A DNA stretch of 9,200 nucleotides. Origin: Anaeromyxobacter dehalogenans (GTDB taxonomy: Bacteria > Myxococcota_A > UBA9042 > DTJE01). The notes beneath the pieces are model-generated. The model had not been told where the DNA came from, did not search any database, and saw nothing but the letters and a program-made list of their open reading frames with translations. Below, piece after piece: positions 1 to 6,054 of the stretch. The stretch covers positions 1-9,200 of the forward strand of contig DYKK01000119.1 of NCBI GenBank assembly GCA_020722625.1, in the 5' to 3' direction. Within the stretch, counting starts at the first letter, position 1. Every line of letters begins with the position of its first letter. The translations under genes were made by a program, and so were the position numbers.

Positions 1-4
1 CTTC

Positions 5-23
5 AATCCGAAATCCGAAATCC
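5..23. repeat. AATCCGA heptamer tandem repeat
   Basis: Two full copies of the heptamer AATCCGA and a partial third copy (AATCC) stand head to tail at the left edge of the window. They run directly into the left arm of the hairpin at 22-54. The array may continue to the left of the window. It lies in non-coding DNA upstream of aspS, and its function is unknown. Confidence 0.75.
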
Positions 24-54
24 TGATTCGCCGCCGTCGAGGCGGCGAATCAGG
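22..54. terminator. Strong 14-bp hairpin, possible terminator or intergenic repeat
   Basis: CCTGATTCGCCGCC (22-35) and GGCGGCGAATCAGG (41-54) are perfect inverted repeats around a 5-nt loop (GTCGA). On the + strand the stem is followed by GGTGAGGCCG, with no T-tract, so it is not a textbook intrinsic terminator in that direction. On the - strand it is followed by ATTTCGGATTTCGG, which is only loosely T-rich. It could end transcription of the unseen upstream gene, protect an mRNA 3' end, or be one copy of a dispersed intergenic palindrome. The hairpin itself is certain; its role is inferred. Confidence 0.5.
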
Positions 55-70
55 GTGAGGCCGTTCCGGT

Positions 71-98
71 TTCGGAAACGGGCGGGAGGGACTATGAT
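71..98 (+). promoter_or_regulatory. Possible aspS promoter
   Basis: TATGAT at 93-98 matches the sigma70 -10 consensus at 5 of 6 positions. The best-placed -35 (TTCGGA, 71-76, 16-bp spacer) matches only 3 of 6. Transcription would start near 105 and give a leader of about 29 nt before the aspS ATG. A short imperfect hairpin (61-68 with 73-81, one bulged A) overlaps the -35 region and could be a regulator site, but this is speculative. Confidence 0.35.
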
Positions 99-133
99 TG
101 CGCCCCGTCTGGAACGGTCCGCGGGGAGGTACC

Positions 134-1945
134 ATGGAGACAGACATCCGGCGCACTCATACTTGCGGGGACCTGCGAGTCGAGGACTGTGGCAGGGATG
201 TGACGTTGATGGGATGGGCCGCGAGCGTGCGCGACCACGGGGGGCGCCTGTTCCTGGTCCTGCGGGACCGGTATGGGGTCACCCAGGTGACGGTGGCCCC
301 GGACCGGGCCCCGGACCTGGCCGCGTGCGTCCGGGACCTCAAGGCCGAGAGCGTGGTCCTGGTGCGCGGGACGGTCGTGGACCGGGGCGCGAACCGCAAC
401 CCGCGCCTGCCCACCGGGGACATCGAGGTCGAGGCGCGCGAGGTCGTCGTCCTGAACTCATCGAAACCCTTGCCGTTTCCCATCGCGGACTCCGTGGACG
501 CCCTGGAGGTCACGCGCCTGAAGTACCGGTACCTGGACCTGCGGCGGGCGCCGCTGGCCCGCAACCTCGTGACTCGCGCGCTCGCGACTCGCATTGCCCG
601 TGAATATCTCGATTCACAGGGTTTCCTCGAGATCGAGACCCCAATTCTTCTGAAGAGCACCCCCGAGGGGGCGCGGGACTTCCTGGTCCCCTCCCGGGTC
701 CACCCGGGGTCGTTCTACGCCCTGCCCCAGTCGCCCCAGACCCTGAAGCAGGTCCTGATGGTCGCGGGGATGGACCGGTACTACCAGGTCGCGCGCTGCT
801 TCCGGGACGAGGACCTGCGGGCGGACCGCCAGCCCGAGTTCACGCAGATCGACCTGGAGATGTCTTTCGCGACGCCGGAACTGGTCCAGGAGGTCACGGA
901 GGGTCTGCTCGTCGCCTTGTGGCGCGGGGTCCTGGGCGTGGAGGTTGCGCGCCCCTTCCCGCGCATCCCCTATCGCGAGGCCATGGAACGGTACGGATCG
1001 GACAGGCCGGACCTGCGCTTCGGCCTGGCCCTCGAGACGGTCACGGACGTGCTCGCGGGGTCGTCCTTCCAGGTCTTCTCCGGGGCCGCGCGGTCCGGTG
1101 GGGCCGTGGTGGCCCTGAGGGTCCCCGGGGGAGGTGCGCCGGTCGGTGGGGGGCAGGCGGGCGGGGCCGGCCAGGACTGGTCCCGCAAGGACGTGGACGC
1201 CCTGACGACCGTGGCCACCGACAACGGCGCCAGGGGGCTGGTCTGGCTGAAGGTCCGTGAGGACGACTGGCAGGGGCCGGCCGCGAAGTTCCTGAGCGCG
1301 GAGGAACGCGGGGCCCTCCGGGCGCGCACCGGCGCGGTCCCGGGGGACCTCCTGCTCCTGGTCGCGGACGGCCGGGCGGACACGGCCCGGGTCGCGCTCG
1401 GGGCCGTGCGCCTCGCGGTCGGGGAGCGCCTGGGACTCCGCGACCCCGGCCGCCATGCCTTCGCGTGGGTCACGGACTTCCCGATGTTCGAGTGGGACGA
1501 GGCCGGGGGGCGGCCGGCCGCGATGCACCACCCGTTCACGAGCCCGGTCCCCGAGGACCTCGACTTCCTGGAGTCCGATCCGCTCCGGGTGCGCGCCAGG
1601 GCCTACGACGTGGTTCTGAACGGCGTGGAACTCGGCGGAGGCTCCATCCGCATCCACCGCCGGGACGTTCAGCAGCGCGTGTTTCGGGCCCTGGGCCTGT
1701 CCGAGGACACGGCCCAGGCCCGGTTCGGCTTCCTGCTCGAGGCCCTGGAGTATGGGGCCCCGCCGCACGGGGGGCTCGCGCTCGGGCTCGACCGGATCGT
1801 GATGCTCCTGTGCGGCGCGCGGTCCATCCGCGAGGTCATCGCGTTCCCGAAGACCACGAGCGCCGCGTGCCTGATGACCCAGTCTCCGTCGGAGGTGGAC
1901 GCCGCGCAACTCGCGGAGCTGCATCTCGAGGTGAGGAATCCGTGA
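134..1945 (+). CDS. aspS: Aspartyl-tRNA synthetase, probably non-discriminating
   Basis: This cytoplasmic class II synthetase attaches aspartate to tRNA(Asp). The 603-aa length fits bacterial AspRS (about 590). An N-terminal OB-fold anticodon-binding domain (about 1-110) is followed by the class II core with FYALPQSPQ (194-202) and motif 2 with FRDED (223-227). A GAD insertion domain (about 295-430) comes next, then the core resumes with motif 3, GLDR (551-554), and the conserved FPKTTSAACLMTQSPS. The ATG at 134 is chosen over the in-frame TTG at 98 because GGGGAGGT (123-130) lies just upstream and homologues begin near here. His35, in RDHGG, sits where discriminating enzymes such as E. coli AspRS have Leu (RDLGS). 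His is typical of enzymes that also charge tRNA(Asn), which then needs GatCAB amidation. A Gly-rich insert of about 12 residues lies near 333-348 in the GAD domain. The next gene overlaps its stop codon. Confidence 0.97.
   Translation: METDIRRTHTCGDLRVEDCGRDVTLMGWAASVRDHGGRLFLVLRDRYGVTQVTVAPDRAPDLAACVRDLKAESVVLVRGTVVDRGANRNPRLPTGDIEVEAREVVVLNSSKPLPFPIADSVDALEVTRLKYRYLDLRRAPLARNLVTRALATRIAREYLDSQGFLEIETPILLKSTPEGARDFLVPSRVHPGSFYALPQSPQTLKQVLMVAGMDRYYQVARCFRDEDLRADRQPEFTQIDLEMSFATPELVQEVTEGLLVALWRGVLGVEVARPFPRIPYREAMERYGSDRPDLRFGLALETVTDVLAGSSFQVFSGAARSGGAVVALRVPGGGAPVGGGQAGGAGQDWSRKDVDALTTVATDNGARGLVWLKVREDDWQGPAAKFLSAEERGALRARTGAVPGDLLLLVADGRADTARVALGAVRLAVGERLGLRDPGRHAFAWVTDFPMFEWDEAGGRPAAMHHPFTSPVPEDLDFLESDPLRVRARAYDVVLNGVELGGGSIRIHRRDVQQRVFRALGLSEDTAQARFGFLLEALEYGAPPHGGLALGLDRIVMLLCGARSIREVIAFPKTTSAACLMTQSPSEVDAAQLAELHLEVRNP
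1928..1936 (+). promoter_or_regulatory. RBS deciding the FadL-family start
   Basis: GAGGTGAGG lies inside the last aspS codons, 5 nt before the GTG at 1942. It selects that GTG as the start of the next gene. The GTGA overlap with the aspS stop (1943-1945) suggests translational coupling. Confidence 0.7.
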
Positions 1946-3324
1946 CGCGCGCCGTCGTCGTGCTCGCGTTGGCCGTGATCGCCTCGCTCGCCGCGCGCAC
2001 GTCCCGCGCCGGCAACGACCACACCTTCCCGGTCGGGGGCCGGGCGGCCGGCATGGCCGGGGCCTACACGGCCATGGCCGAGGAGGCGAGCGTGGCCTGG
2101 TACAACCCGGCCGGCCTCGGCTTCAACGAGCGCTACTCGCTCGACGTGTCCGCGAGCGCCTTCTTCCTGCAGATCGTCCGCATCCCGGAACTGGTCCGCA
2201 CGACCCTGCCGTCCGGCGCCCACTCCGACCCGTTCCACGTCACCTCCTTCCAGGTCGTGCCCACCTCCCTGACCTACGTCTATCGGATCGGCACGCCGTC
2301 CGCGGAGGCCGCCGTCGCCCACAGCGTCTCCCTGTCGGTGTTCGTTCCGCAGTCCGTGAAGTTCTCGAAGTCCCTGACCCTCGACGCGAGCGAGGTCGAG
2401 CCCCGGTCCGGGGCGCCCTTCGACTACCACCAGAAGATGCACCTCCAGGTCGAGCGGACGGTCTATCACCTCGGCCCGTCGTGGGGGATGCGGATCGGCC
2501 GTTCGGTGGCGGTCGGGGCGTCCCTGTTCGCCACGTACTCGCTCGAGACCCTGCGGGCGGGGTTCAACCTCGACCTCCGGTCCTCGTCCGGCCAGAACTA
2601 CTTCTTCGTGAACAACGGCGACCTGTCGGCCACGGAGATCGGGTTCGAACCGGTGGTGGGCGCGCAGGTGCGCCTTGCGGGCGAGCGACTGCGCCTGGGG
2701 ATGACGATGCGGCTGCCGGGGTTCCGGTTCCTGCGCGCCGCCCAGGGGTCCTGGCTCGAGGCCCGGGCCCTGCCCGCGGGTCAGGACAACGTCTATGAGG
2801 AACCGTCCCTCGATCGGACCGAGTGGGGACTCAAGATGTCGTCGCCGTTTCGGACCACGGTGGGGGCCGCCTGGAACGAACCCGGGCGTTTTACCGTGTC
2901 CGCGGACGTGGACGTGGTCGCGCCGCTGCGCGACAGCGACGCGGGCGTGGACGACCGCTTCCGCGTGAACGGGCGGGCGGGGTGCGAGTTCCTGCTGGGA
3001 CCCCGCCACGCGATCAGCGCCGGGGTCTTCTCGGACGTGGCGCCCGAGCGGGCGATCTCGGGCTTCGCCGAGTCGCGAATCCACTTCGTCGGGGGGACGA
3101 TCGCGTTCTCGTTCCTGTCCCCGTACGACGTGACCGGCAGTGAAAAGACGGACCGGATCACCTTCTCGACGACGCTCGGGTTGAAGTACGCCTTCGGGTT
3201 CGGCGAGGTGATGGGCCTGGAACTGGACCCGCTCGCCGTGTCAGGCGACACCCAGCGCCTGGTTGCGAAGCCGATCCGGGTCCACGACGTCTCGGCCATC
3301 ATCGGTTCCAGCCTGATCTTCTGA
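1942..3324 (+). CDS. FadL/OmpP1-family outer-membrane transport protein
   Basis: This 460-aa protein is predicted to be a beta-barrel of the outer membrane. FadL-family channels carry hydrophobic compounds such as long-chain fatty acids or aromatics; the substrate here is unknown. A signal peptide spans residues 1-23 (Arg3, hydrophobic AVVVLALAVIASLAA, cleavage after SRA). The mature start carries the family hallmark GGRAAGMAGAYTAMAEEAS...YNPAGL (NPAGL at 55-59). Amphipathic strands alternate through the rest, and the chain ends in SSLIF with a C-terminal Phe, the usual barrel-assembly signal. The GTG start is supported by its RBS and by the signal peptide beginning exactly there; upstream in-frame sequence is only a shadow of aspS. 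The stop codon of aspS overlaps the start, so the two are very likely co-transcribed and translationally coupled, an unusual pairing. An NTF2-like lipoprotein follows after 38 bp. Confidence 0.88.
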   Translation: MTRAVVVLALAVIASLAARTSRAGNDHTFPVGGRAAGMAGAYTAMAEEASVAWYNPAGLGFNERYSLDVSASAFFLQIVRIPELVRTTLPSGAHSDPFHVTSFQVVPTSLTYVYRIGTPSAEAAVAHSVSLSVFVPQSVKFSKSLTLDASEVEPRSGAPFDYHQKMHLQVERTVYHLGPSWGMRIGRSVAVGASLFATYSLETLRAGFNLDLRSSSGQNYFFVNNGDLSATEIGFEPVVGAQVRLAGERLRLGMTMRLPGFRFLRAAQGSWLEARALPAGQDNVYEEPSLDRTEWGLKMSSPFRTTVGAAWNEPGRFTVSADVDVVAPLRDSDAGVDDRFRVNGRAGCEFLLGPRHAISAGVFSDVAPERAISGFAESRIHFVGGTIAFSFLSPYDVTGSEKTDRITFSTTLGLKYAFGFGEVMGLELDPLAVSGDTQRLVAKPIRVHDVSAIIGSSLIF

Positions 3325-3362
3325 TAGGATGTCTTTCGTCGGACGGAAGGGAGGTCCCGACC

Positions 3363-3827
3363 ATGAACCGCGCGTTCTGGATCGTCGTCGCGTTGTGGGC
3401 CTGCGCTCCACGCAACATCGAGGGGACGAGTGTCCCCGACACGGGGGAGAACCGCGTCATCGCGGACCTGGTCGAGCGGTACCGGATCGCCGTGGAGCGA
3501 CGTGACACCGACGCCCTGCGCGAGATGATGTCCCGCCGGTACTTCGAGAACGCCGGGACCACGGCGAACCCGGACGACGACTACGGCTACGACCAGTTCG
3601 AGTCGCACGTCCTGCCGCTGCTGACCCAGGACGTGAAGTCGGTCCAGTTCAACATCTACCTGCGCCGGATCGAGTTCCAGGGCGACCGTGCATTCGCGGA
3701 ATACGAATATTACTACAAGTTCTACTACGTGGACGGAGGCAAGGACCGCTGGGCGGCGAAGAACGACTTCGCGCGCCTGGAGTTCGTCCGGGAGGACGGG
3801 GTCTGGAGGATCGCGGGGGGGATGTAG
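3363..3827 (+). CDS. NTF2-like putative lipoprotein
   Basis: A 154-aa protein with a short hydrophobic leader (NRAFWIVVALWAC) and a possible lipobox LWAC with Cys14; Trp just before the small residue is atypical, so lipidation is likely but not certain. The rest resembles the small cone-shaped NTF2/SnoaL fold. It has an opening helix (VIADLVERYRIAVERRDTDALREMMS), then a strand-rich half with aromatic runs (AEYEYYYKFYYVDGG), closing on LEFVREDGVWRIAGGM, the typical final strands of this family. Such domains bind small ligands or act as scaffolds, and no catalytic residues can be assigned. A good RBS (GGGAGG, 3349-3354) lies 8 nt before the ATG. It sits 38 bp after the FadL-like gene and probably shares its mRNA, so a periplasmic role beside that channel is plausible but unproven. 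Its stop lies 4 bp from the stop of the convergent lipoprotein gene. Confidence 0.75.
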   Translation: MNRAFWIVVALWACAPRNIEGTSVPDTGENRVIADLVERYRIAVERRDTDALREMMSRRYFENAGTTANPDDDYGYDQFESHVLPLLTQDVKSVQFNIYLRRIEFQGDRAFAEYEYYYKFYYVDGGKDRWAAKNDFARLEFVREDGVWRIAGGM

Positions 3828-3835
3828 CCGGCTAC
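3824..3835. repeat. 12-bp palindrome spanning both convergent stop codons
   Basis: GTAGCCGGCTAC is a perfect palindrome. The TAG at 3825-3827 ends the + strand gene and its mirror image (3832-3834) is the TAG ending the - strand gene. No T-tracts follow on either side, so a bidirectional intrinsic terminator is not supported. These are the only two TAG stops in the window; the other complete genes end in TGA. Confidence 0.6.
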
Positions 3836-4212
3836 TGGACGGGCACGGTCTGGTTCGGGACGCAGTAGTTTCCCCCGACGACGGCCCGGCACTGCCCGCC
3901 GTCCGGGCAGGCGCCGGGGTCCGCCGGGTCGCAGGGGGACGTGCAGAACGGTCCCGACTGATAGACCGTCTGGCTGTCGATGGGACGGTACTGGTAGATC
4001 ATGCACGGGCCGTCCACGCACTGCGGGTGGTCCAGGATGGCGCAGGTGGCGTAGCAGGCCGTCTGGGAGGCCTCGCACTGCTCGCTCAGCAACGCGAGGT
4101 CGCAGTCCTTCTTCATCCGGTCGTTCATCTGGCAGGTCTCGAACGGGGCCTGAGACTCGCAGGCCGTGACGAGACACCCCGCGACGAAGGCTCCAACCAT
4201 TCCGCGCGTCAC
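3832..4212 (-). CDS. Cys-rich putative lipoprotein, function unknown
   Basis: A 126-aa predicted lipoprotein. The signal peptide MTRGMVGAFVAGCLVTAC has Arg3, a hydrophobic core and lipobox VTAC with Cys18 as the lipidated residue. The mature part holds twelve more cysteines (27, 37, 46, 53, 57, 65, 70, 90, 94, 102, 108, 117), an even number that would allow six disulfides in the oxidising periplasm or at the cell surface. The C-terminal part (CTSPCDPADPGACPDGGQC) looks like short Cys/Pro/Gly modules common in secreted proteins of Myxococcota. I do not recognise a named family. The GTG at 4212 is preferred over the ATG at 4200 because GAGG (4219-4222) lies 6 nt upstream and because it supplies the positive charge of the signal peptide. 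It follows gcvPA by 53 bp on the same strand but has its own likely promoter, so a link to glycine cleavage is not implied. Confidence 0.72.
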   Translation of the reverse strand: MTRGMVGAFVAGCLVTACESQAPFETCQMNDRMKKDCDLALLSEQCEASQTACYATCAILDHPQCVDGPCMIYQYRPIDSQTVYQSGPFCTSPCDPADPGACPDGGQCRAVVGGNYCVPNQTVPVQ

Positions 4213-4241
4213 CGGACACCTCGTGGTCAAGGGACGAAGCG

Positions 4242-4269
4242 ATTCTAACCCCCGCGACGGTTTCGTCAA
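4242..4269 (-). promoter_or_regulatory. Sigma70-like promoter for the Cys-rich lipoprotein
   Basis: On the - strand, TTGACG (plus 4264-4269) and TAGAAT (plus 4242-4247) are separated by 16 bp, each matching consensus at 5 of 6 positions. The -35 box overlaps the gcvPA stop codon (4266-4268). Transcription would begin near 4235, about 22 nt before the GTG start, leaving just enough room for the RBS. Confidence 0.6.
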
Positions 4270-5603
4270 GCGGACGTCAATGCCGAAACGAGGCGCTCGA
4301 AATCCGCGTCCGTGCGCCGCTCGGTCACGGTGACGAGCAGGCAGTCGGCCAGGTCCGGGTCGTCCCGGCCGACCGGGTAGCCCGGGACGACGCCGATGGA
4401 CCCCAGGCGCTCCGTCACCGGGCCGGCCGGTCCCGGCAGGCGCACCACGAACTCGTTGAAGGTCGGTCCCGTGAACGGGAACGACAGGCCGGGCGCCTCG
4501 CGGAGCATCGCCTTCAGGCGCTCGGCCCGGACGTGGTTGTACAGGGCGAGTCGTTGCAGCCCGGTGCGCCCCAGGAGGGACAGATAGACCGCCACGGTCA
4601 GGGCGCACAGGCCCTCGTTCGTGCAGATGTTGGACCCCGCGCGGGCGCGCCGGATGTGCTGCTCGCGGGCCGCAAGCGTCAGGGTGTAGCAGGGGGTCCC
4701 GCGCGAGTCCACGGTCCTCCCCACGAGCCGGCCGGGCATGACCTTCACCAGGGGTTGACGCACCGCGAACAGCCCCACGTACGGCCCCCCGAACGCGAGG
4801 GGCAGCCCGAACGACTGGCCCTCCCCGGCGGCCGCGTCCGCGCCGAGGGCCCCGGGGGGCTCGCACAGCCCGAAGGCGAGCGGCTCCGTGAAGGACGAGA
4901 CCAGCAGGGCCTCGTGACGATGGGCGATGTCGGCCGCAACCGCCACGTCCTCGACCACCCCGAAGAAGTTCGGGGACTGGACCACCACCGCGGCGACGTC
5001 CGCGCCCGCGAGGCCCGAGAGGGCGCCGGGATCCGTGGTCCCGTCCGGCCCGAACGGGACCTCGACCACGGCCTCGGGTTCGAGGTACGTCCTCAGGACC
5101 GCCCGGTACTGCGGATGGACCGCGCGCGAGACCAGGACGCGGGTGCGCCGCGTGTGGCGACGGGCCATCCGGCAGGCCTCGGCCAGGCTCGTGGCCCCCT
5201 CGTACATCGAGGCGTTCGCCACGTCGAGCCCGAGGACCCGCGCGACCAGGGTCTGGAACTCGAACTGGGCCTGGAGCGTGCCCTGCGACAGCTCGGGCTG
5301 GTACGGCGTGTAGGACGTCAGGAACTCCCCGCGGGCGACCAGGCTGCGCACCGCCGCGGGCACGAAGTGGTCGTAAGCCCCGGCCCCGAGGAACGAGGTC
5401 ACGCCGTCCACGGTCGCGTCGCGGGCCGCCTCGGCCGCCATCAGGCGGGCGACCGCGGCCTCGTCCATCGGTCCCGGCAGGTCCAGGTCTCCCCGCAGCC
5501 TCAGGCCGGCGGGGATGGCCTCGAACAGGGCCTCGACGTCCGCCACGCCGACCGTGGCGAGCATCTCGGCGACCTCGGCGTCCGTGTGCGGGATGAAATT
5601 CAT
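4266..5603 (-). CDS. gcvPA: Glycine dehydrogenase (decarboxylating) subunit 1, P-protein alpha
   Basis: GcvPA is the N-terminal half of a split P-protein. Together with GcvPB it decarboxylates glycine with PLP and passes the aminomethyl group to lipoyl-GcvH. The 445-aa length is normal for the family. Characteristic segments are FLGAGAYDHF (71-80), TSYTPYQPELSQG (about 97-109), ASMYEGATS (132-140), SNICTNEG in the C-terminal half, and the closing VTVTERRTDADFERLVSAL. The PLP-binding lysine lies in GcvPB, which is not in this window; the next gene downstream is an unrelated lipoprotein. The ATG follows gcvH by 39 bp; its RBS is weak (GAGAGA at plus 5609-5614) and a small inverted repeat sits just upstream. 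It belongs to the gcvT-gcvH-gcvPA operon. The annotation is firm; the location of the partner subunit is the open question. Confidence 0.96.
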   Translation of the reverse strand: MNFIPHTDAEVAEMLATVGVADVEALFEAIPAGLRLRGDLDLPGPMDEAAVARLMAAEAARDATVDGVTSFLGAGAYDHFVPAAVRSLVARGEFLTSYTPYQPELSQGTLQAQFEFQTLVARVLGLDVANASMYEGATSLAEACRMARRHTRRTRVLVSRAVHPQYRAVLRTYLEPEAVVEVPFGPDGTTDPGALSGLAGADVAAVVVQSPNFFGVVEDVAVAADIAHRHEALLVSSFTEPLAFGLCEPPGALGADAAAGEGQSFGLPLAFGGPYVGLFAVRQPLVKVMPGRLVGRTVDSRGTPCYTLTLAAREQHIRRARAGSNICTNEGLCALTVAVYLSLLGRTGLQRLALYNHVRAERLKAMLREAPGLSFPFTGPTFNEFVVRLPGPAGPVTERLGSIGVVPGYPVGRDDPDLADCLLVTVTERRTDADFERLVSALTSA

Positions 5604-5620
5604 CGGCGTCTCTCGCGGGT

Positions 5621-5634
5621 CCGGGGAACCCCGG
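5621..5634. repeat. Short inverted repeat between gcvH and gcvPA
   Basis: CCGGGG-AA-CCCCGG would form a compact GC-rich hairpin in the 39-nt gap between gcvH and gcvPA, just upstream of the weak gcvPA ribosome site. It could tune the GcvH to GcvPA ratio by affecting mRNA stability or partial termination, but in DNA this rich in G and C such a short repeat may be chance. Confidence 0.4.
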
Positions 5635-5642
5635 GGGGAGGG

Positions 5643-6041
5643 TCACTCCTCCTCTTCCAGGCGGCCCACGAGTTCCTCGTAGTCGTCGGAGCCGAGGAGG
5701 TCGTCCACCTGCTCCATGTCCTCGATCTCGATGCGGGCGATCCACCCCTCCTCGTACGGGTCCGAGTTGATCACGCTCGGGTCGTCGTTGAGGAGGTCGT
5801 TGACCTCGAGGACCACCCCGCTGACCGGGGCGATCACCTCGGAGGACGCCTTCTGCGAGTCAATCATCCCGATGGCCTCGCCCCGCTCGACCTCGTCGCC
5901 GACGCGCGGTAGTTCCACGCTGACGATATCGCCGAGTTTCTCCTGGGCGTAATCCGTGATGCCCACGGCCACGACGTTGTCCTCTTCCACCCGCACCCAC
6001 TCGTGCGTCTCGGTGTACCGGTAGTCCTTCGGAACCGACAT
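5643..6041 (-). CDS. gcvH: Glycine cleavage system H protein
   Basis: GcvH is the small lipoyl carrier that shuttles the aminomethyl group between the P, T and L proteins. The 132-aa sequence has the whole family layout: start MSVPKDYRYTETHEWV, VGITDYAQEKLGDIVSVELP (about 27-46), the lipoylation segment, APVSGVVLEVN (71-81) and NSDPYEEGW (92-100). The modified residue should be Lys64, in DSQKA. Most H proteins have ESVKA here, so both flanking changes (E to D, V to Q) are unusual, though Lys and the surrounding beta-turn are kept. The C-terminus is a very acidic tail (DDYEELVGRLEEEE). The ATG follows GGGGAGGT by 3 nt and starts 13 bp after the gcvT stop, so it is co-transcribed with gcvT and gcvPA. 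Confidence 0.97.
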   Translation of the reverse strand: MSVPKDYRYTETHEWVRVEEDNVVAVGITDYAQEKLGDIVSVELPRVGDEVERGEAIGMIDSQKASSEVIAPVSGVVLEVNDLLNDDPSVINSDPYEEGWIARIEIEDMEQVDDLLGSDDYEELVGRLEEEE

Positions 6042-6052
6042 GGTACCTCCCC
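6039..6052 (-). promoter_or_regulatory. gcvH ribosome binding site and start
   Basis: The - strand reads GGGGAGGTACCATG, a very strong Shine-Dalgarno with a short 3-nt gap to the ATG. The same 14 bases surround the aspS start at 123-136. It lies within the 13-bp gap after gcvT. Confidence 0.7.
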
Positions 6053-6054
6053 TC

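Noticed and set aside
614..1924. Long open frame antisense to aspS (436 codons)
   Set aside because: GC-rich DNA with G/C-ending codons keeps other frames open. The product is rich in Arg, Gly, Pro and Glu, has no family pattern, and lies wholly opposite a certain gene.
1669..3084. Long open frame antisense to the aspS end and FadL-like gene
   Set aside because: Low-complexity Arg/Gly/His composition, and it spans the junction of two well-supported genes on the other strand.
3828..3831. Bidirectional intrinsic terminator between the convergent genes
   Set aside because: Only 4 bp lie between the stops and no T-tract flanks the palindrome on either strand.
4213..5745. Long open frame on the - strand that runs through gcvPA and gcvH in another frame into the Cys-rich lipoprotein
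   Set aside because: Only the last 126 codons look like a protein (signal peptide, lipobox, Cys pattern). The upstream part is an Arg/Gly/Pro-rich shadow of gcvPA.
4533..5912. Open frame of 459 codons antisense to gcvPA and gcvH
   Set aside because: It is the mirror of the coding strand, with biased composition and no recognisable domain or signal.
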